From Microcella putealis (GTDB lineage Bacteria > Actinomycetota > Actinomycetes > Actinomycetales > Microbacteriaceae), in the NCBI RefSeq assembly GCF_004216575.1, contig NZ_SGWW01000001.1, forward strand, positions 930,001 through 994,000: DNA of 64,000 bases, written 5' to 3'. The position numbers and the translations under genes are program-made. The notes below the pieces were generated by a model. It was given only the letters and a program-made list of their open reading frames with translations, was not told where the DNA came from and did no database searches. Below are positions 50,426 to 59,087 of this stretch, piece after piece. Positions within the stretch are counted from its first letter, which is position 1; the number at the start of each line of letters is the position of its first letter.

Positions 50426-51357
50426 CGGTCGGCCTCCGCTCGGCGCAACACGGCGATGTAGCCGAGCGAGAAGACGGCACCGATGATCAGCATCACGGTG
50501 GCGATGGCGGTGCCGTAGGCGACGCTGCCGAAGCGGAACGCCTCCTGGTAGGCGAAGACGGGCAGCGTCGAACTGGCGTTACCCGGTCCGCCCGCCGTCA
50601 TGACGTAAATGAGGGTGAAAACCGACAGCGTCTGCAGTGTGATGAGCATGAGGGTCGTTGCGATCGTGCCCCGCAAGACCGGCAGGGTGACCCGCATAAG
50701 GCGCTGCCAGGCGTTCGCGCCATCGATCTCCGCTGCCTCGATGAGCTCGGGCGGCACCTCGGCGAGCGCTGCCCGGTAGATCAACATCGAGAAGGCGGTA
50801 CCGCGCCAGACGTTCGCGAGGATGATCGTGGCCATGGGGGCGATGAACAGCCAGTTATCGCCGGCGAGCCCCACGACACCGAGTAGCTGATTGAGGGTGC
50901 CATCGCGACTGAAAAAGGCGTAGGCCACAAACGCCGCGACGATCTCGGGCAGCACCCAGGCGAGCACGATGACGCCGCCGCCGATTGCTGCCATACGTCG
51001 GTGAGCGCGCGTCATGGCGAAGGCGATAGCAAAGCCCAGCACGTTCTGGCCGATCACGGCCGACGCGACGGTGAAGACGACCGTGAGCCACAGCGACAGG
51101 CTGAAGTCGGGGTCTGCAAAAAGGCGCTCGTAGTTCGCGCCGCCCACCCACTCGGGCGATGTGGCGGTCACGCCGGTAAGGGTCGCGTTGGTGAATGAGC
51201 CCACGAACGCCCACAGAATCGGGACGATGAGGAAGACGGCGAGCAAAATCGCGGCGGGCAGGAGGGGCCCGCCGCGCACGAGCGCACGCACAACAGTGGT
51301 ACTGCCGGTTCTCCTCCGCGACGGCGGAGGAGAACCGGCAGTGGTCGATCGCGTCAT
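50422..51357 (-). CDS. ABC transporter permease, MalF-like
   Basis: Carbohydrate ABC permease of 311 aa, six helices, with EAA loop EAAEIDGANAWQRLMRVTLP. The ATG at 51357 has GGGAG 10 nt upstream. Codons 6-19 form a perfect 19-bp inverted repeat in the mRNA, coding for a Ser/Pro/Arg-rich cytoplasmic N-terminus, which may dampen translation relative to the binding protein encoded just upstream. Confidence 0.93.
   Translation of the reverse strand: MTRSTTAGSPPPSRRRTGSTTVVRALVRGGPLLPAAILLAVFLIVPILWAFVGSFTNATLTGVTATSPEWVGGANYERLFADPDFSLSLWLTVVFTVASAVIGQNVLGFAIAFAMTRAHRRMAAIGGGVIVLAWVLPEIVAAFVAYAFFSRDGTLNQLLGVVGLAGDNWLFIAPMATIILANVWRGTAFSMLIYRAALAEVPPELIEAAEIDGANAWQRLMRVTLPVLRGTIATTLMLITLQTLSVFTLIYVMTAGGPGNASSTLPVFAYQEAFRFGSVAYGTAIATVMLIIGAVFSLGYIAVLRRAEADR
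51301..51342 (-). repeat. Perfect 19-bp inverted repeat at the permease 5' end
   Basis: Two 19-nt arms (51301-51319 and 51324-51342) are exactly complementary around a 4-nt loop. It lies inside codons 6-19 of the MalF-like gene, 80-121 nt after the binding-protein stop, where sugar ABC operons often place an mRNA-stabilising hairpin. Confidence 0.8.
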
Positions 51358-51421
51358 GCTCGAGGGTCTCCCGTCGGCGCCGCCCGCGATGCGAGCCGCG
51401 CCGACGCACTCGAGCGGGCGA

Positions 51422-52792
51422 TCACGGAGCGATCACCTGATCGGCTCCGACGATGGATTCGACCTCACGGTCGTACTCCGCAGCCGCTTCCGCGGGGCTC
51501 GCCTGGCCGGTGATGACCGCCTCCGTCGCTCGTTGAACGGCTGCAGAAATCTGGTTGTAGTCGCTCGTCGCGGGTCGGAAGTAGGTGAATTCGACGAACT
51601 CGGTGACGGCCCCGACGAACGGGTTTGCCTCGGTGTAGCTGGGGTCGGCGGCAACGTCGGCGCGAACGGCGATCTGCGAGTTCTCGTTGACGTACGACAG
51701 TGAGTTATCGAAGCTGAGCGCCATCGTCAAGAACTCGAAGGCGAGGTCGGGAGCATCGGTCTGAGCCCCCACAGCGAGCGTCCAACCGCCCGACATGCTG
51801 ACGCCCGGGCCGTCGCCATTCTGAGTCGGGAACGCGGCGACACCCATGTTGTCGGCGTAGGAATCCCATTCGAACGAGCCACCCGGCACCCAGAACGACG
51901 GGGTGTAAGACCCTTCGATGGTGGCGCCGAGCGCATCGCCCGGGAACAGTTCGCCGAAAACCGACTGCCACACGTTCGGGTCGAGGGCCCGGTCAACAGG
52001 AAGCGCGTAGCCCTCGTCGTACACAGTCTGGACGAACTCGAGCGAGTCGATGAAGCCCTGCGAGCCAACGACCCACTTGCCCGACTCGGAGTCGTATAGG
52101 GCGTCACCGCCGAGTTCGGTGCCGTAGAGCAGCTGGTAGAAGCCCTGCATGTTCGAGCCCTCGCCCGTGCCTGTTCCCGCGTAGAGCATGAACGGCACCG
52201 CGTCAGGGTCAGACGACTGCACAGCCTCCGCCATGGCGAGTACGTCGTCCCAGGTTTCTGGTTGCCACGGTGTCTCGATACCCGCCGCCTCGAGCACGGG
52301 GATGCTGTACCAGAGCCCTCGGGTGTCGGTGCCGAGCGAGACGGCGTACGTCTGACCGTCGTTACCCACGCCCGCTTGCTTCGCCGCGTCGCTGAACTGA
52401 TCCCAGTCTTCCCACTCGGCGAGGTAGTCGTCGAGCGCGAGGAGGTAACCGGCTTCTGCGTCGGCGCGAACCGTTGTCGTGTCCTGGTAGAAGATGTCAG
52501 GGGCCGTGTCGGCCGAACGGTGCGACAGCGCGAGACGCGTCTTGTAGTCCTCGTCGTTTGCCGACGCGGGCTGAAGTTCGACGGTGACTCCGTCGTTGTC
52601 GGCCTCGAACTGCTCTTTCGTGGTCTGCATCAGGGTGTCGAGCGCGGTGAACGCATCGGTCCGGATGTAGCTCACGGTGAGCGTTTGCTCGTCGCCCGAC
52701 CCGCCGCCAGACGCGGGGGAACACCCGACGATGCCGATGAGGGAGCCCGCTGCGATCGCACTGAGGGCAATGGCCGAACGTCTGGCACGCAT
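51422..52792 (-). CDS. Sugar ABC transporter substrate-binding lipoprotein
   Basis: Extracellular solute-binding protein (family 1), 456 aa from the ATG at 52792 with AAGGAG 7 nt upstream. A lipoprotein signal ends at C24 (IVGC). The mature part begins with TLTVSYIR and shows the family segments PDIFYQDTTTVRADAE, YAVSLGTDTRGLWYS and MSGGWTLAVGAQT. First gene of the transporter operon under the 27-bp operator. Ligand presumably a mannose-containing oligosaccharide, from the linked mannosidase. Confidence 0.94.
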   Translation of the reverse strand: MRARRSAIALSAIAAGSLIGIVGCSPASGGGSGDEQTLTVSYIRTDAFTALDTLMQTTKEQFEADNDGVTVELQPASANDEDYKTRLALSHRSADTAPDIFYQDTTTVRADAEAGYLLALDDYLAEWEDWDQFSDAAKQAGVGNDGQTYAVSLGTDTRGLWYSIPVLEAAGIETPWQPETWDDVLAMAEAVQSSDPDAVPFMLYAGTGTGEGSNMQGFYQLLYGTELGGDALYDSESGKWVVGSQGFIDSLEFVQTVYDEGYALPVDRALDPNVWQSVFGELFPGDALGATIEGSYTPSFWVPGGSFEWDSYADNMGVAAFPTQNGDGPGVSMSGGWTLAVGAQTDAPDLAFEFLTMALSFDNSLSYVNENSQIAVRADVAADPSYTEANPFVGAVTEFVEFTYFRPATSDYNQISAAVQRATEAVITGQASPAEAAAEYDREVESIVGADQVIAP

Positions 52793-52869
52793 GAGGCGCT
52801 CCTTTGTGTTTGTGCAAGCACGCGCCGTCGTCGCCGCGTGCGGAATGCGCATCGTCGCGCGCTCCATAC

Positions 52870-52896
52870 GAGTAAGTCAATCGAATGGACTTACTC
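52870..52896 (-). promoter_or_regulatory. 27-bp inverted repeat, probable ROK repressor operator
   Basis: GAGTAAGTC and GACTTACTC are perfect 9-bp arms with a 9-nt spacer, lying between the ROK stop and the binding-protein start. On the minus strand a TTGACC -35-like hexamer adjoins it. Its placement makes it the likely site through which the ROK protein controls the mannoside operon. Confidence 0.65.
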
Positions 52897-52899
52897 CGG

Positions 52900-54186
52900 T
52901 CAAGCACTAGATGACGGAAGAAGTAACGATTCGGTACGCGGCGAGAACCAGCGATCAAGAACGAGGGACGCAGCACCCATGGCGGCAACCGCATCACCCA
53001 GCGTCGTTCCCCCAATCGCCACCGGGTGAATGCTGCGTGCGGCGCGCATGCGATCGAGCTCTGCCGGGATGATCGTGACGAAGCGATCGGCAACCCGGTT
53101 CCAAATGGGCCCACCGAGAACGATCCGATCAAGATCGAGAAGGTTCGCGATCACGGCGAGAGCACGAGCGATGCGCGCAGCAGCGCGGTCAAGAACCGCG
53201 ACGGCACCCGCCTCACCCGCTTCCGCGCGAGCGGCAAGCATGGTGAGCGCCGCATCGACCGCGGTCGTGTCGTCGCCCGAATCGAGAGAGTCGAGCAGAC
53301 CCTCGGCGATGGCGTCACGCACGATCGCTTCTGGAGTGCAGGTGACCGCCACACAGCCGCGCAGCCCGCACCAACACGGGGGGCCATCCTCGACGACAAC
53401 GATGTGGCCGATTTCCCCGGCGTTCGCCAGACTGCCCCGAACGACCTCGTGGTTGATCGCCAAACCCGCACCGAGCCCGGTACCGAGGTACAGGAAGACG
53501 AACGACCCGGTGGACGCTGCGGGCGTGCCGGCCCACAGTTCCGCAATCGTCGCTGCAGCAACATCCTTCTCCAGGACCGTGACGAGCCCCAGCCTGCGGC
53601 TCAACTCGTCGCGCAGGGGAACGCTGTGCCAGCCGGGCAGATGGGGCGGCTCCACCAGGGCGCCCGCGATGGGGTCGATGGGGCCGGGAGCGGCAATGCC
53701 CATCCCTGCAACTCGCGCCCGATCGACGGCGCTATCGGTCAGCACCCCCTCAACCATCTCGACAAGAGCGTCGATTGCGGTCTCGGGGTGCTGACCGAGT
53801 GGCGTCAGGATGCGACGCTCGAGAACCACGTCACCGGCCAGATCGAGCAGCACCGCGGTGGTGACCGTGGGGTCAAGGTGCACGCCGACCGCGTACAGCG
53901 CCGGCGGGTTGAGGCGCAATATCGTTCGCGGCTTCCCCGGCCCGATTGACTCTTTGCCGGCCTCGACGATCAGCGCTGCATCAAGAAGTCGGCGGGTGAT
54001 GTTCGTGACCGTTTGCGCTGACAATCCGGTAAGCACCGCCAACTCGACCCGGCTGAGACCAGCAGGTGAACGGCGCACGGCGTCAAGAATGACAAGCTGG
54101 TTGAAGTCGGCCATGGCGGGAAGGTTGGTTCCCCGTCGACGGCCTGGCTCGGCAACGCCCCGTTCGGTGTGCGCGCCGTCGCTCAT
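52900..54186 (-). CDS. ROK family transcriptional regulator
   Basis: NagC/Mlc/XylR-type repressor, 428 aa. The N-terminal winged HTH (about 30-85) has GLSRVELAVLTGLSAQTVTNITRRLL. The ROK domain shows GMGIAAPGPID, YLGTGLGAGLAIN, GEIGHIVV and the zinc motif CWCGLRGC. The glutamate usual after the last cysteine is replaced (GCVAV), as is common in pure regulators. TATCGT at 54193-54198, 6 nt before the ATG, suggests leaderless transcription. Confidence 0.93.
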   Translation of the reverse strand: MSDGAHTERGVAEPGRRRGTNLPAMADFNQLVILDAVRRSPAGLSRVELAVLTGLSAQTVTNITRRLLDAALIVEAGKESIGPGKPRTILRLNPPALYAVGVHLDPTVTTAVLLDLAGDVVLERRILTPLGQHPETAIDALVEMVEGVLTDSAVDRARVAGMGIAAPGPIDPIAGALVEPPHLPGWHSVPLRDELSRRLGLVTVLEKDVAAATIAELWAGTPAASTGSFVFLYLGTGLGAGLAINHEVVRGSLANAGEIGHIVVVEDGPPCWCGLRGCVAVTCTPEAIVRDAIAEGLLDSLDSGDDTTAVDAALTMLAARAEAGEAGAVAVLDRAAARIARALAVIANLLDLDRIVLGGPIWNRVADRFVTIIPAELDRMRAARSIHPVAIGGTTLGDAVAAMGAASLVLDRWFSPRTESLLLPSSSA

Positions 54187-54204
54187 GAGGCGACGATAGC
54201 GCCC

Positions 54205-55104
54205 TCAGTCAGGCAGGGGCCCCGGCCGCCACCGATAGGCCGGCAGTCCCGTCGCGCCGAGATCGGAGACGACGACAAGCCGGCCCGCGTCGGGGAACCG
54301 TGCGCGCGCATCCTCATCGAGGTCGCGCATGGCGGTCGTGACCAGCGCGTGCTGCAGGTGCGAGCCAATGAACGCAATCGCGGTGACGTGGGGCGCGTCG
54401 ATCGCGAGCTCGCGATCGAGCGCGCCATCGGGGGTGTAACGCCGCACTGCTCCCCCACCCCAGAGCGCGACCCAGAGGCCGCCGTCGGCGTCGACGGCGA
54501 GGCCGTCGGGCTCGACACCCTCGTCGTCGATGTGCACCGCGACCCGGCGGGGGCCCACAGCGCCCGTCTCGGCGTTGTAGTCACGCGCATAGATGTCGCC
54601 GGCCGCACTGTCGACCGAGTACAGGGTGCGCCCGTCGGGCGAGAAGGCCAGCCCGTTCGAGATACCGAGTCCGTCGTCGAGCGTCGTCACCGCGCCGTCG
54701 TGCTCGAGCCGCACCAGCACGTTGCCCTCGTGCGGCCCGGCCGGGTCGCGCGACGTCGAGCCGACGATGAGGCGGCCGGCGGGGTCGATGACGCCGTCGT
54801 TAAAGCGCTGGTGCTCGGGCAGGAGGTCGCGCGACGTGGTCACCTCGCCAAGTGCGGAGGCGAATCCGAGGCGGCGACCCACCGCGAGCAGGTACCGGGC
54901 GTCGCCGAGCCGGAACGCGCATCCGACCGGCTCGTCGAGATCGAGCGTGCGCAGAATCTCGAGCTGCGCGTCGGGCAGCGGGCGGGCGACCGTGAGCCGA
55001 CCGGCCGGAATATCGACCCAGCTCATCGTGCCGGTCGCCACATCCCAGCGCGGGCTTTCGGCGAGTTCGTGGCGGTCAACGGGCAGGACGGTGACGGCAG
55101 CCAT
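54205..55104 (-). CDS. SMP-30/gluconolactonase/LRE family protein
   Basis: Six-bladed beta-propeller lactonase-like protein, 299 aa. Family metal ligands are visible: E16 in LAESPRWD, N102 region in RFNDGVIDPAGRL, N149 in GISNGLAFSPDG and D199 in EPDGLAVDADGGLWVA. It probably hydrolyses a sugar lactone, fitting the sugar-catabolic neighbourhood. TAGGCT at 55111-55116, 6 nt before the ATG, overlaps the copper ATPase stop codon. Confidence 0.92.
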   Translation of the reverse strand: MAAVTVLPVDRHELAESPRWDVATGTMSWVDIPAGRLTVARPLPDAQLEILRTLDLDEPVGCAFRLGDARYLLAVGRRLGFASALGEVTTSRDLLPEHQRFNDGVIDPAGRLIVGSTSRDPAGPHEGNVLVRLEHDGAVTTLDDGLGISNGLAFSPDGRTLYSVDSAAGDIYARDYNAETGAVGPRRVAVHIDDEGVEPDGLAVDADGGLWVALWGGGAVRRYTPDGALDRELAIDAPHVTAIAFIGSHLQHALVTTAMRDLDEDARARFPDAGRLVVVSDLGATGLPAYRWRPGPLPD

Positions 55105-55113
55105 CGCTCCAGC

Positions 55114-57213
55114 CTACGAGAGAGCCTCGATACTCGCCTCGGGTCGCAGGTCGAGCCGCCGCAACAGCTGCGCATTCAGCGCCACGACGATGGTCGACAA
55201 CGACATCAGAATCGCACCGATCGACATCGGGAGGATGAACCCGATGGGCGCCAGCACGCCGGCAGCGAGCGGCACCGCGGCGAGGTTGTAGCCGGCCGCC
55301 CACCACAGGTTCTGGCGCATCTTGGCGTAGCTCGCGCGCGACAGCCGGATCACTGAGAGCACCGACCGCGGGTCAGAGCTGGCGAGGATGACGCCGGCCG
55401 AGCCGATGGCCACGTCGGTGCCGGCGCCGATCGCGATGCCGACGTCGGCCTGCGCCAGCGCCGGGGCGTCGTTCACGCCGTCGCCCACCATCGCGACGCT
55501 CAGCCCCTCCGTCTGCAGCTCGGCGACCTTCGCGGCCTTGTCTTCGGGGCGCACGCCCGCGAACACGCGGTCGATTCCGAGCTCGTCGGCAACGGCGTGC
55601 GCGACGGCTTTCGCGTCGCCGGTGATCATGACGACCTGCACGCCGAGCGCGTGCAAGGCGTCGACCGCGTCGCGCGACTCGGCGCGCACCTCGTCGGCCA
55701 GCTTGAGTGCGCCGGCCACGTCGCCGTCGACCACCACGTGCAGCACGATGGCGCCGTCGTCGCTCCACGCCTCGGTCGCCGTGAGGGCCGAGCCGCCAAC
55801 CTCGTCGAGCAGACGGGGCCCGCCGACGCGCACGGTGCGACCGTCGACGGTCGCGGTGACTCCGAGTGCCGCCTCCGAGCGGAAATCGCGGGCGGCCGCC
55901 ACCGAGAGCTCACGCTCGTCGGCGGCGCGCACGATCGCGCGGGCGAGAGGATGCTCGCTGTCGGCCTCCGCGGACGCCGCGAGCGCGAGCACCGCGTCGG
56001 CGTCGTGGCCATCAGCCGGCTCAACCTCAAGCACGGTGGGCGCGCCGGTCGTGAGTGTGCCGGTCTTGTCGAAGAGCACCGCGCCGATGGTGCGCATGCT
56101 CTCGAGAGCGAGGCGATCCTTCACCAGCACGCCGGCGCGGGCGGCCCGCTCGGTCGCGATCGAGACGACGAGCGGAATGGCGAGACCGAGCGCGTGGGGG
56201 CAGGCGATGACGAGCACCGTCACCGTGCGCACGACCGCGAAGTCGGGCATTCCCACGATCGACCAGACGATGGCGGTGATGACGGCCGAGCCGAGCGCGA
56301 ACCAGAACAGCCACGCGGCGGCGCGATCGGCGAGCCTCTGTGCGCGCGAGCTTGAGGCCTGCGCGTCGGCAACAAGCTTGCGAATGCCGGACAGCGCCGT
56401 GTCGTCGCCCGTCGCGGTCACCTCGATACGCACGCCGCCGTCCGTGGCGACCGTGCCAGCGACGACCGCATCCCCCTCGCCGCGGCGCACGGTGCGCGAT
56501 TCGCCCGTGATCATCGATTCGTCGAATTCGGCCTCGCCCGAGACGATGCGGCCGTCGGCGGGCACGCGGCCACCCGGGCGCACCAGGATGGTGTCGCCCG
56601 TGGCGAGCTCATCGGGAGTCACCGTCTCGGTACCGCCGTCAGCGGTCACCCGCTCGGCCTCGTCGGGCAAGAGGGCGGCGAGCGAGTCAAGGGCGCTCGT
56701 CGTCTGAGCCAGCGAACGCATTTCGATCCAGTGGCCGAGCAGCATGATGACAACGAGCAGCGCGAGCTCCCACCAGAAGTCGAGCTCGTGCGGCAGAAGG
56801 CCGAGACTCGCGCCCATCGACGAGACGAAGGCCACGGTGATGGCCAGCCCGATGAGCAGCATCATGCCGGGGCTACGCTGCCGCAGCTCGTCGACGGCAC
56901 CCGTGAGGAACGGGCGGCCGCCCCACACGAAAATGACGGTGCCGAGCACGGGCGAAATCCAGGACCAGATGCCGCCCATGGGCAGCTCATAGCCGATCAG
57001 GTCGGCGAACATCATGCTGAACGCGACGACCGGCACGGCCAGGATCAGGTTCAGCCAAAACAGTCGGCGGAACTGCGCGACGTGATCGCCGTGACCGCCG
57101 TGACCGGCGTGGCCGCCGTGCGCCCCGCCGCGGCTCTCGTGCTCCGCGTGGTGCTCGTGCTCGTGCTCGTGCTCGTCTGCCTGCGTGTGGTGGTTTCCGG
57201 TCGCATGAGTCAT
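55114..57213 (-). CDS. copB: Copper-translocating P-type ATPase, CopB type (IB-3)
   Basis: P1B ATPase of 699 aa exporting copper. A His-rich N-terminus (about 2-45) replaces CxxC metal-binding domains. The CPH motif (IACPHALGLAIPL) marks the IB-3/CopB class; TGES, FDKTGTLT, the SEHPLARAI histidine-proline motif and MVGDGVNDAPAL are present. The ATG at 57213 is 7 nt after a -10 element and is therefore the likely first base of the mRNA. A CsoR-like palindrome fills its promoter spacer. No CopZ or CsoR gene is adjacent. Confidence 0.95.
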   Translation of the reverse strand: MTHATGNHHTQADEHEHEHEHHAEHESRGGAHGGHAGHGGHGDHVAQFRRLFWLNLILAVPVVAFSMMFADLIGYELPMGGIWSWISPVLGTVIFVWGGRPFLTGAVDELRQRSPGMMLLIGLAITVAFVSSMGASLGLLPHELDFWWELALLVVIMLLGHWIEMRSLAQTTSALDSLAALLPDEAERVTADGGTETVTPDELATGDTILVRPGGRVPADGRIVSGEAEFDESMITGESRTVRRGEGDAVVAGTVATDGGVRIEVTATGDDTALSGIRKLVADAQASSSRAQRLADRAAAWLFWFALGSAVITAIVWSIVGMPDFAVVRTVTVLVIACPHALGLAIPLVVSIATERAARAGVLVKDRLALESMRTIGAVLFDKTGTLTTGAPTVLEVEPADGHDADAVLALAASAEADSEHPLARAIVRAADERELSVAAARDFRSEAALGVTATVDGRTVRVGGPRLLDEVGGSALTATEAWSDDGAIVLHVVVDGDVAGALKLADEVRAESRDAVDALHALGVQVVMITGDAKAVAHAVADELGIDRVFAGVRPEDKAAKVAELQTEGLSVAMVGDGVNDAPALAQADVGIAIGAGTDVAIGSAGVILASSDPRSVLSVIRLSRASYAKMRQNLWWAAGYNLAAVPLAAGVLAPIGFILPMSIGAILMSLSTIVVALNAQLLRRLDLRPEASIEALS

Positions 57214-57220
57214 GTCCGGC

Positions 57221-57249
57221 ACGGTAGTACCCCCCGGGGGTACTGTCAA
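57221..57249 (-). promoter_or_regulatory. copB promoter with CsoR-like operator in its spacer
   Basis: On the minus strand TTGACA (57244-57249) and TACCGT (57221-57226) are 17 nt apart. The palindrome AGTACCCCC-C-GGGGGTACT (57226-57244) occupies the whole spacer. This C-rich/G-rich dyad with flanking TA resembles known CsoR operators. The ATG follows 7 nt after the -10. Confidence 0.8.
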
Positions 57250-57965
57250 GCCCTTCGGATCAGGTGCCCAGAAACCCGGCGCGACGCCCACCAGCGCCAC
57301 AACACCCGTCCGCCGATCAGCACTTCGACGGCCGCCGCCGGTCGAAACCATCGCGAACGCGGCAGGTCGACCATGCCTCCGCGCGCAAAACTCACCGCCG
57401 TGACGCCCAGCACCGGGGCGGCCCACGCGGCGAACGTCGCCACGCGCCAGGCGGCGCTGCGTTCGTGGCGCAGCACAAACCAGGTCCACAGGGCTGTGTC
57501 GGCCAAGAAGTCACCCTGGGCGCCGAAGCGGGTCACGCTTGCCGTGCCGCGGGCGAGCTTGCCGTCGGCAAAGTCGGTCGCGAGCGCGAGCGCGACGGTG
57601 GCCGGCGAGCCCAGGCGGTGGCCGGCAGCCGGCAGCGCGCCCCGCGCAACGGTCAGAACGTTGGCCGCGCCCAGGTCACGCCGCCCCTCCAACATGCCGA
57701 AGTGAGTCACCGCCATCAGCCAGCTCGTCACGATCCACGGCAGACCACGCCGGCCGGCGAGGGCGCCCACGGCTACGTGCACGGCGGTTGCCTCGACGAC
57801 CGCGCGCGGTCGCTTTCGCGCCTCCCGCCAGCTACGCAGGGTCGCGTCGGCGATGAAGCCGCCGAGGGCCCGCGGGGCAAAGCCACCGCGTTGCAGCCCT
57901 GCCAGCAACTCGTTGGTCGCCGCGCGGCTGTCTCGCCCCGCCAGCACCCGCGCCCGTCGCGTCAT
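57246..57965 (-). CDS. CDP-alcohol phosphatidyltransferase family protein
   Basis: Membrane enzyme of 239 aa with the CDP-alcohol phosphotransferase signature D-x2-D-G-x2-A-R-x8-G-x3-D-x3-D at D131, D134, G135, A138, R139, G148, D152 and D156. It should transfer a phosphoalcohol between CDP-activated lipid or alcohol and acceptor; which lipid is unknown. The ATG at 57965 is chosen over one 8 codons upstream because TACGGT (57972-57977) lies 6 nt before it. Its TGA is inside the copB -35 hexamer. Confidence 0.85.
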   Translation of the reverse strand: MTRRARVLAGRDSRAATNELLAGLQRGGFAPRALGGFIADATLRSWREARKRPRAVVEATAVHVAVGALAGRRGLPWIVTSWLMAVTHFGMLEGRRDLGAANVLTVARGALPAAGHRLGSPATVALALATDFADGKLARGTASVTRFGAQGDFLADTALWTWFVLRHERSAAWRVATFAAWAAPVLGVTAVSFARGGMVDLPRSRWFRPAAAVEVLIGGRVLWRWWASRRVSGHLIRRA

Positions 57966-58055
57966 ATCGCCACCGTAATCCGCCCTCATCGACCTTCAGC
58001 GCACCTGGGCCGAAGCTGGGAGTGACATGCAAGCCGCATGAAAAAGGTACCCCTA

Positions 58056-58070
58056 CCCCCCATTCGGGGG
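58056..58070. repeat. C5-ATTC-G5 dyad, copy 1
   Basis: CCCCCCATTCGGGGG lies between the divergent phosphatidyltransferase and small membrane protein genes. The same dyad recurs at 59858-59872 in another divergent intergenic region. Confidence 0.5.
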
Positions 58071-58123
58071 CCTACGGTCATAAACGCCCCGATCAGGCTT
58101 GATTCGTCACGAGCGCATCTCCG

Positions 58124-58144
58124 GATCGGGGGCACACCCCGATC
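58124..58144 (+). promoter_or_regulatory. 8-bp inverted repeat before the Shine-Dalgarno of the small membrane protein
   Basis: GATCGGGG and CCCCGATC are perfect arms with a 5-nt loop, ending 3 nt before the AAGGAGA ribosome site. A further CCCCGATC occurs at 58087-58094, so alternative pairing is possible. Confidence 0.45.
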
Positions 58145-58158
58145 ACATAAGGAGAATC

Positions 58159-58323
58159 ATGAACCTCTTGCTCATCATTGCGGGAATCATTGCCATCATC
58201 TTGCTCGTCACCGGCGGCCTCATCGAAGCCGTCAACTTCCTGCTGTACGTCGGCATCGTGCTGCTCGTGTTGGCGCTCATCGTTTTCCTCATTCGCGCCC
58301 TGACCGGCAACAAGCGGGTCTAA
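58159..58323 (+). CDS. Small two-helix membrane protein, 54 aa
   Basis: A 54-aa protein, MNLLLIIAGIIAIILLV at the start and a second hydrophobic helix (LLYVGIVLLVLALIVFLI) ending in a basic ALTGNKRV tail. The Shine-Dalgarno AAGGAGA is clear. Similar tiny hydrophobic proteins are common in actinobacteria and are presumed stress-related membrane proteins, but nothing here proves a role. Flanked by an inverted repeat upstream and a terminator-like hairpin downstream, so it forms its own transcript. Confidence 0.85.
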   Translation: MNLLLIIAGIIAIILLVTGGLIEAVNFLLYVGIVLLVLALIVFLIRALTGNKRV

Positions 58324-58357
58324 CCGCCACGCCTTCCGCCGCCTCCACGCGGCGAAT

Positions 58358-58394
58358 ACAACGGGGATGCACGCCACGCGCGCATCCCCGTTGT
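58358..58394. terminator. Bidirectional terminator-like stem-loop
   Basis: ACAACGGGGATGC and GCATCCCCGTTGT form a perfect 13-bp stem with an 11-nt loop between the convergent small membrane protein and sortase genes. T-runs are short on both sides. Confidence 0.65.
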
Positions 58395-58409
58395 CCCGTT
58401 AACCCGCAC

Positions 58410-59087
58410 TCACCCCTCGACGGGCTCGGCCGTCACCACCAGGTTGTCGAGATAACTTCCCCGGTCACGGTCGAAGGCCCCGTCGCAGGTAATGAGGCGG
58501 AGCACGTCGTCGGCGGATGCCGCAAACACCGCCGCTGTCGGAAAAGCGTCCTTCGGATACTGCGCCCGGTCCGTAACCCGGTACACGTGCCCGTCACCGT
58601 CACTCGTCGTGACCTCCACCAGGTCGCCGACTGCCAGCTCGTCGAGTCGGATGAACGCGGCGGGCCCGGTCGGCGAATCCACGTGCGCGGCGATGACGGT
58701 CGGTCCGGCAGCGCCAGGCCGACCGCCGCCGCTGAACCAGCCGATGTCATCGAAGTTGGTCGGCACCTCGAGACTGCCGTCAGCGGCGATGCCGAGATCG
58801 ATGAGCGGTCGATCGACCCCGATGCGGGGGATCGTCAGGGCGACAGGGATCGCCACCTCCAGGGGCTCCGACCGCTCACGGGGCGGCGCGGGCGTCGGGG
58901 CCTCCGCGGCGCGGGTCGGCGCGGTGGAGGCGACCGGCCCGGCTACCGAGTCGCCCGCGATCGGCGGCGACGCGCATCCGACCATCACCCACACCACGCT
59001 GGCGGCGACGAGCGCGAGCCCGCCACGCGTCCGCGCGCGCGTCGAGTGACCGGCAGTACCGACCACTCGACACGCGACCGGCATCAT
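58410..59087 (-). CDS. Class F sortase
   Basis: Surface transpeptidase of 225 aa. An N-terminal hydrophobic segment ends in VMVGC (C38), so it may be lipid-anchored. A Pro/Ala linker precedes the sortase fold: IPRIGVDRPLIDLGI, catalytic H135 (IAAHVDS), C201 (LITCDG) and R209 (DRGSYLDN). Class F sortases are typical of actinobacteria. It overlaps the CHRD gene by 4 nt, suggesting that protein is its substrate. Confidence 0.92.
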   Translation of the reverse strand: MMPVACRVVGTAGHSTRARTRGGLALVAASVVWVMVGCASPPIAGDSVAGPVASTAPTRAAEAPTPAPPRERSEPLEVAIPVALTIPRIGVDRPLIDLGIAADGSLEVPTNFDDIGWFSGGGRPGAAGPTVIAAHVDSPTGPAAFIRLDELAVGDLVEVTTSDGDGHVYRVTDRAQYPKDAFPTAAVFAASADDVLRLITCDGAFDRDRGSYLDNLVVTAEPVEG

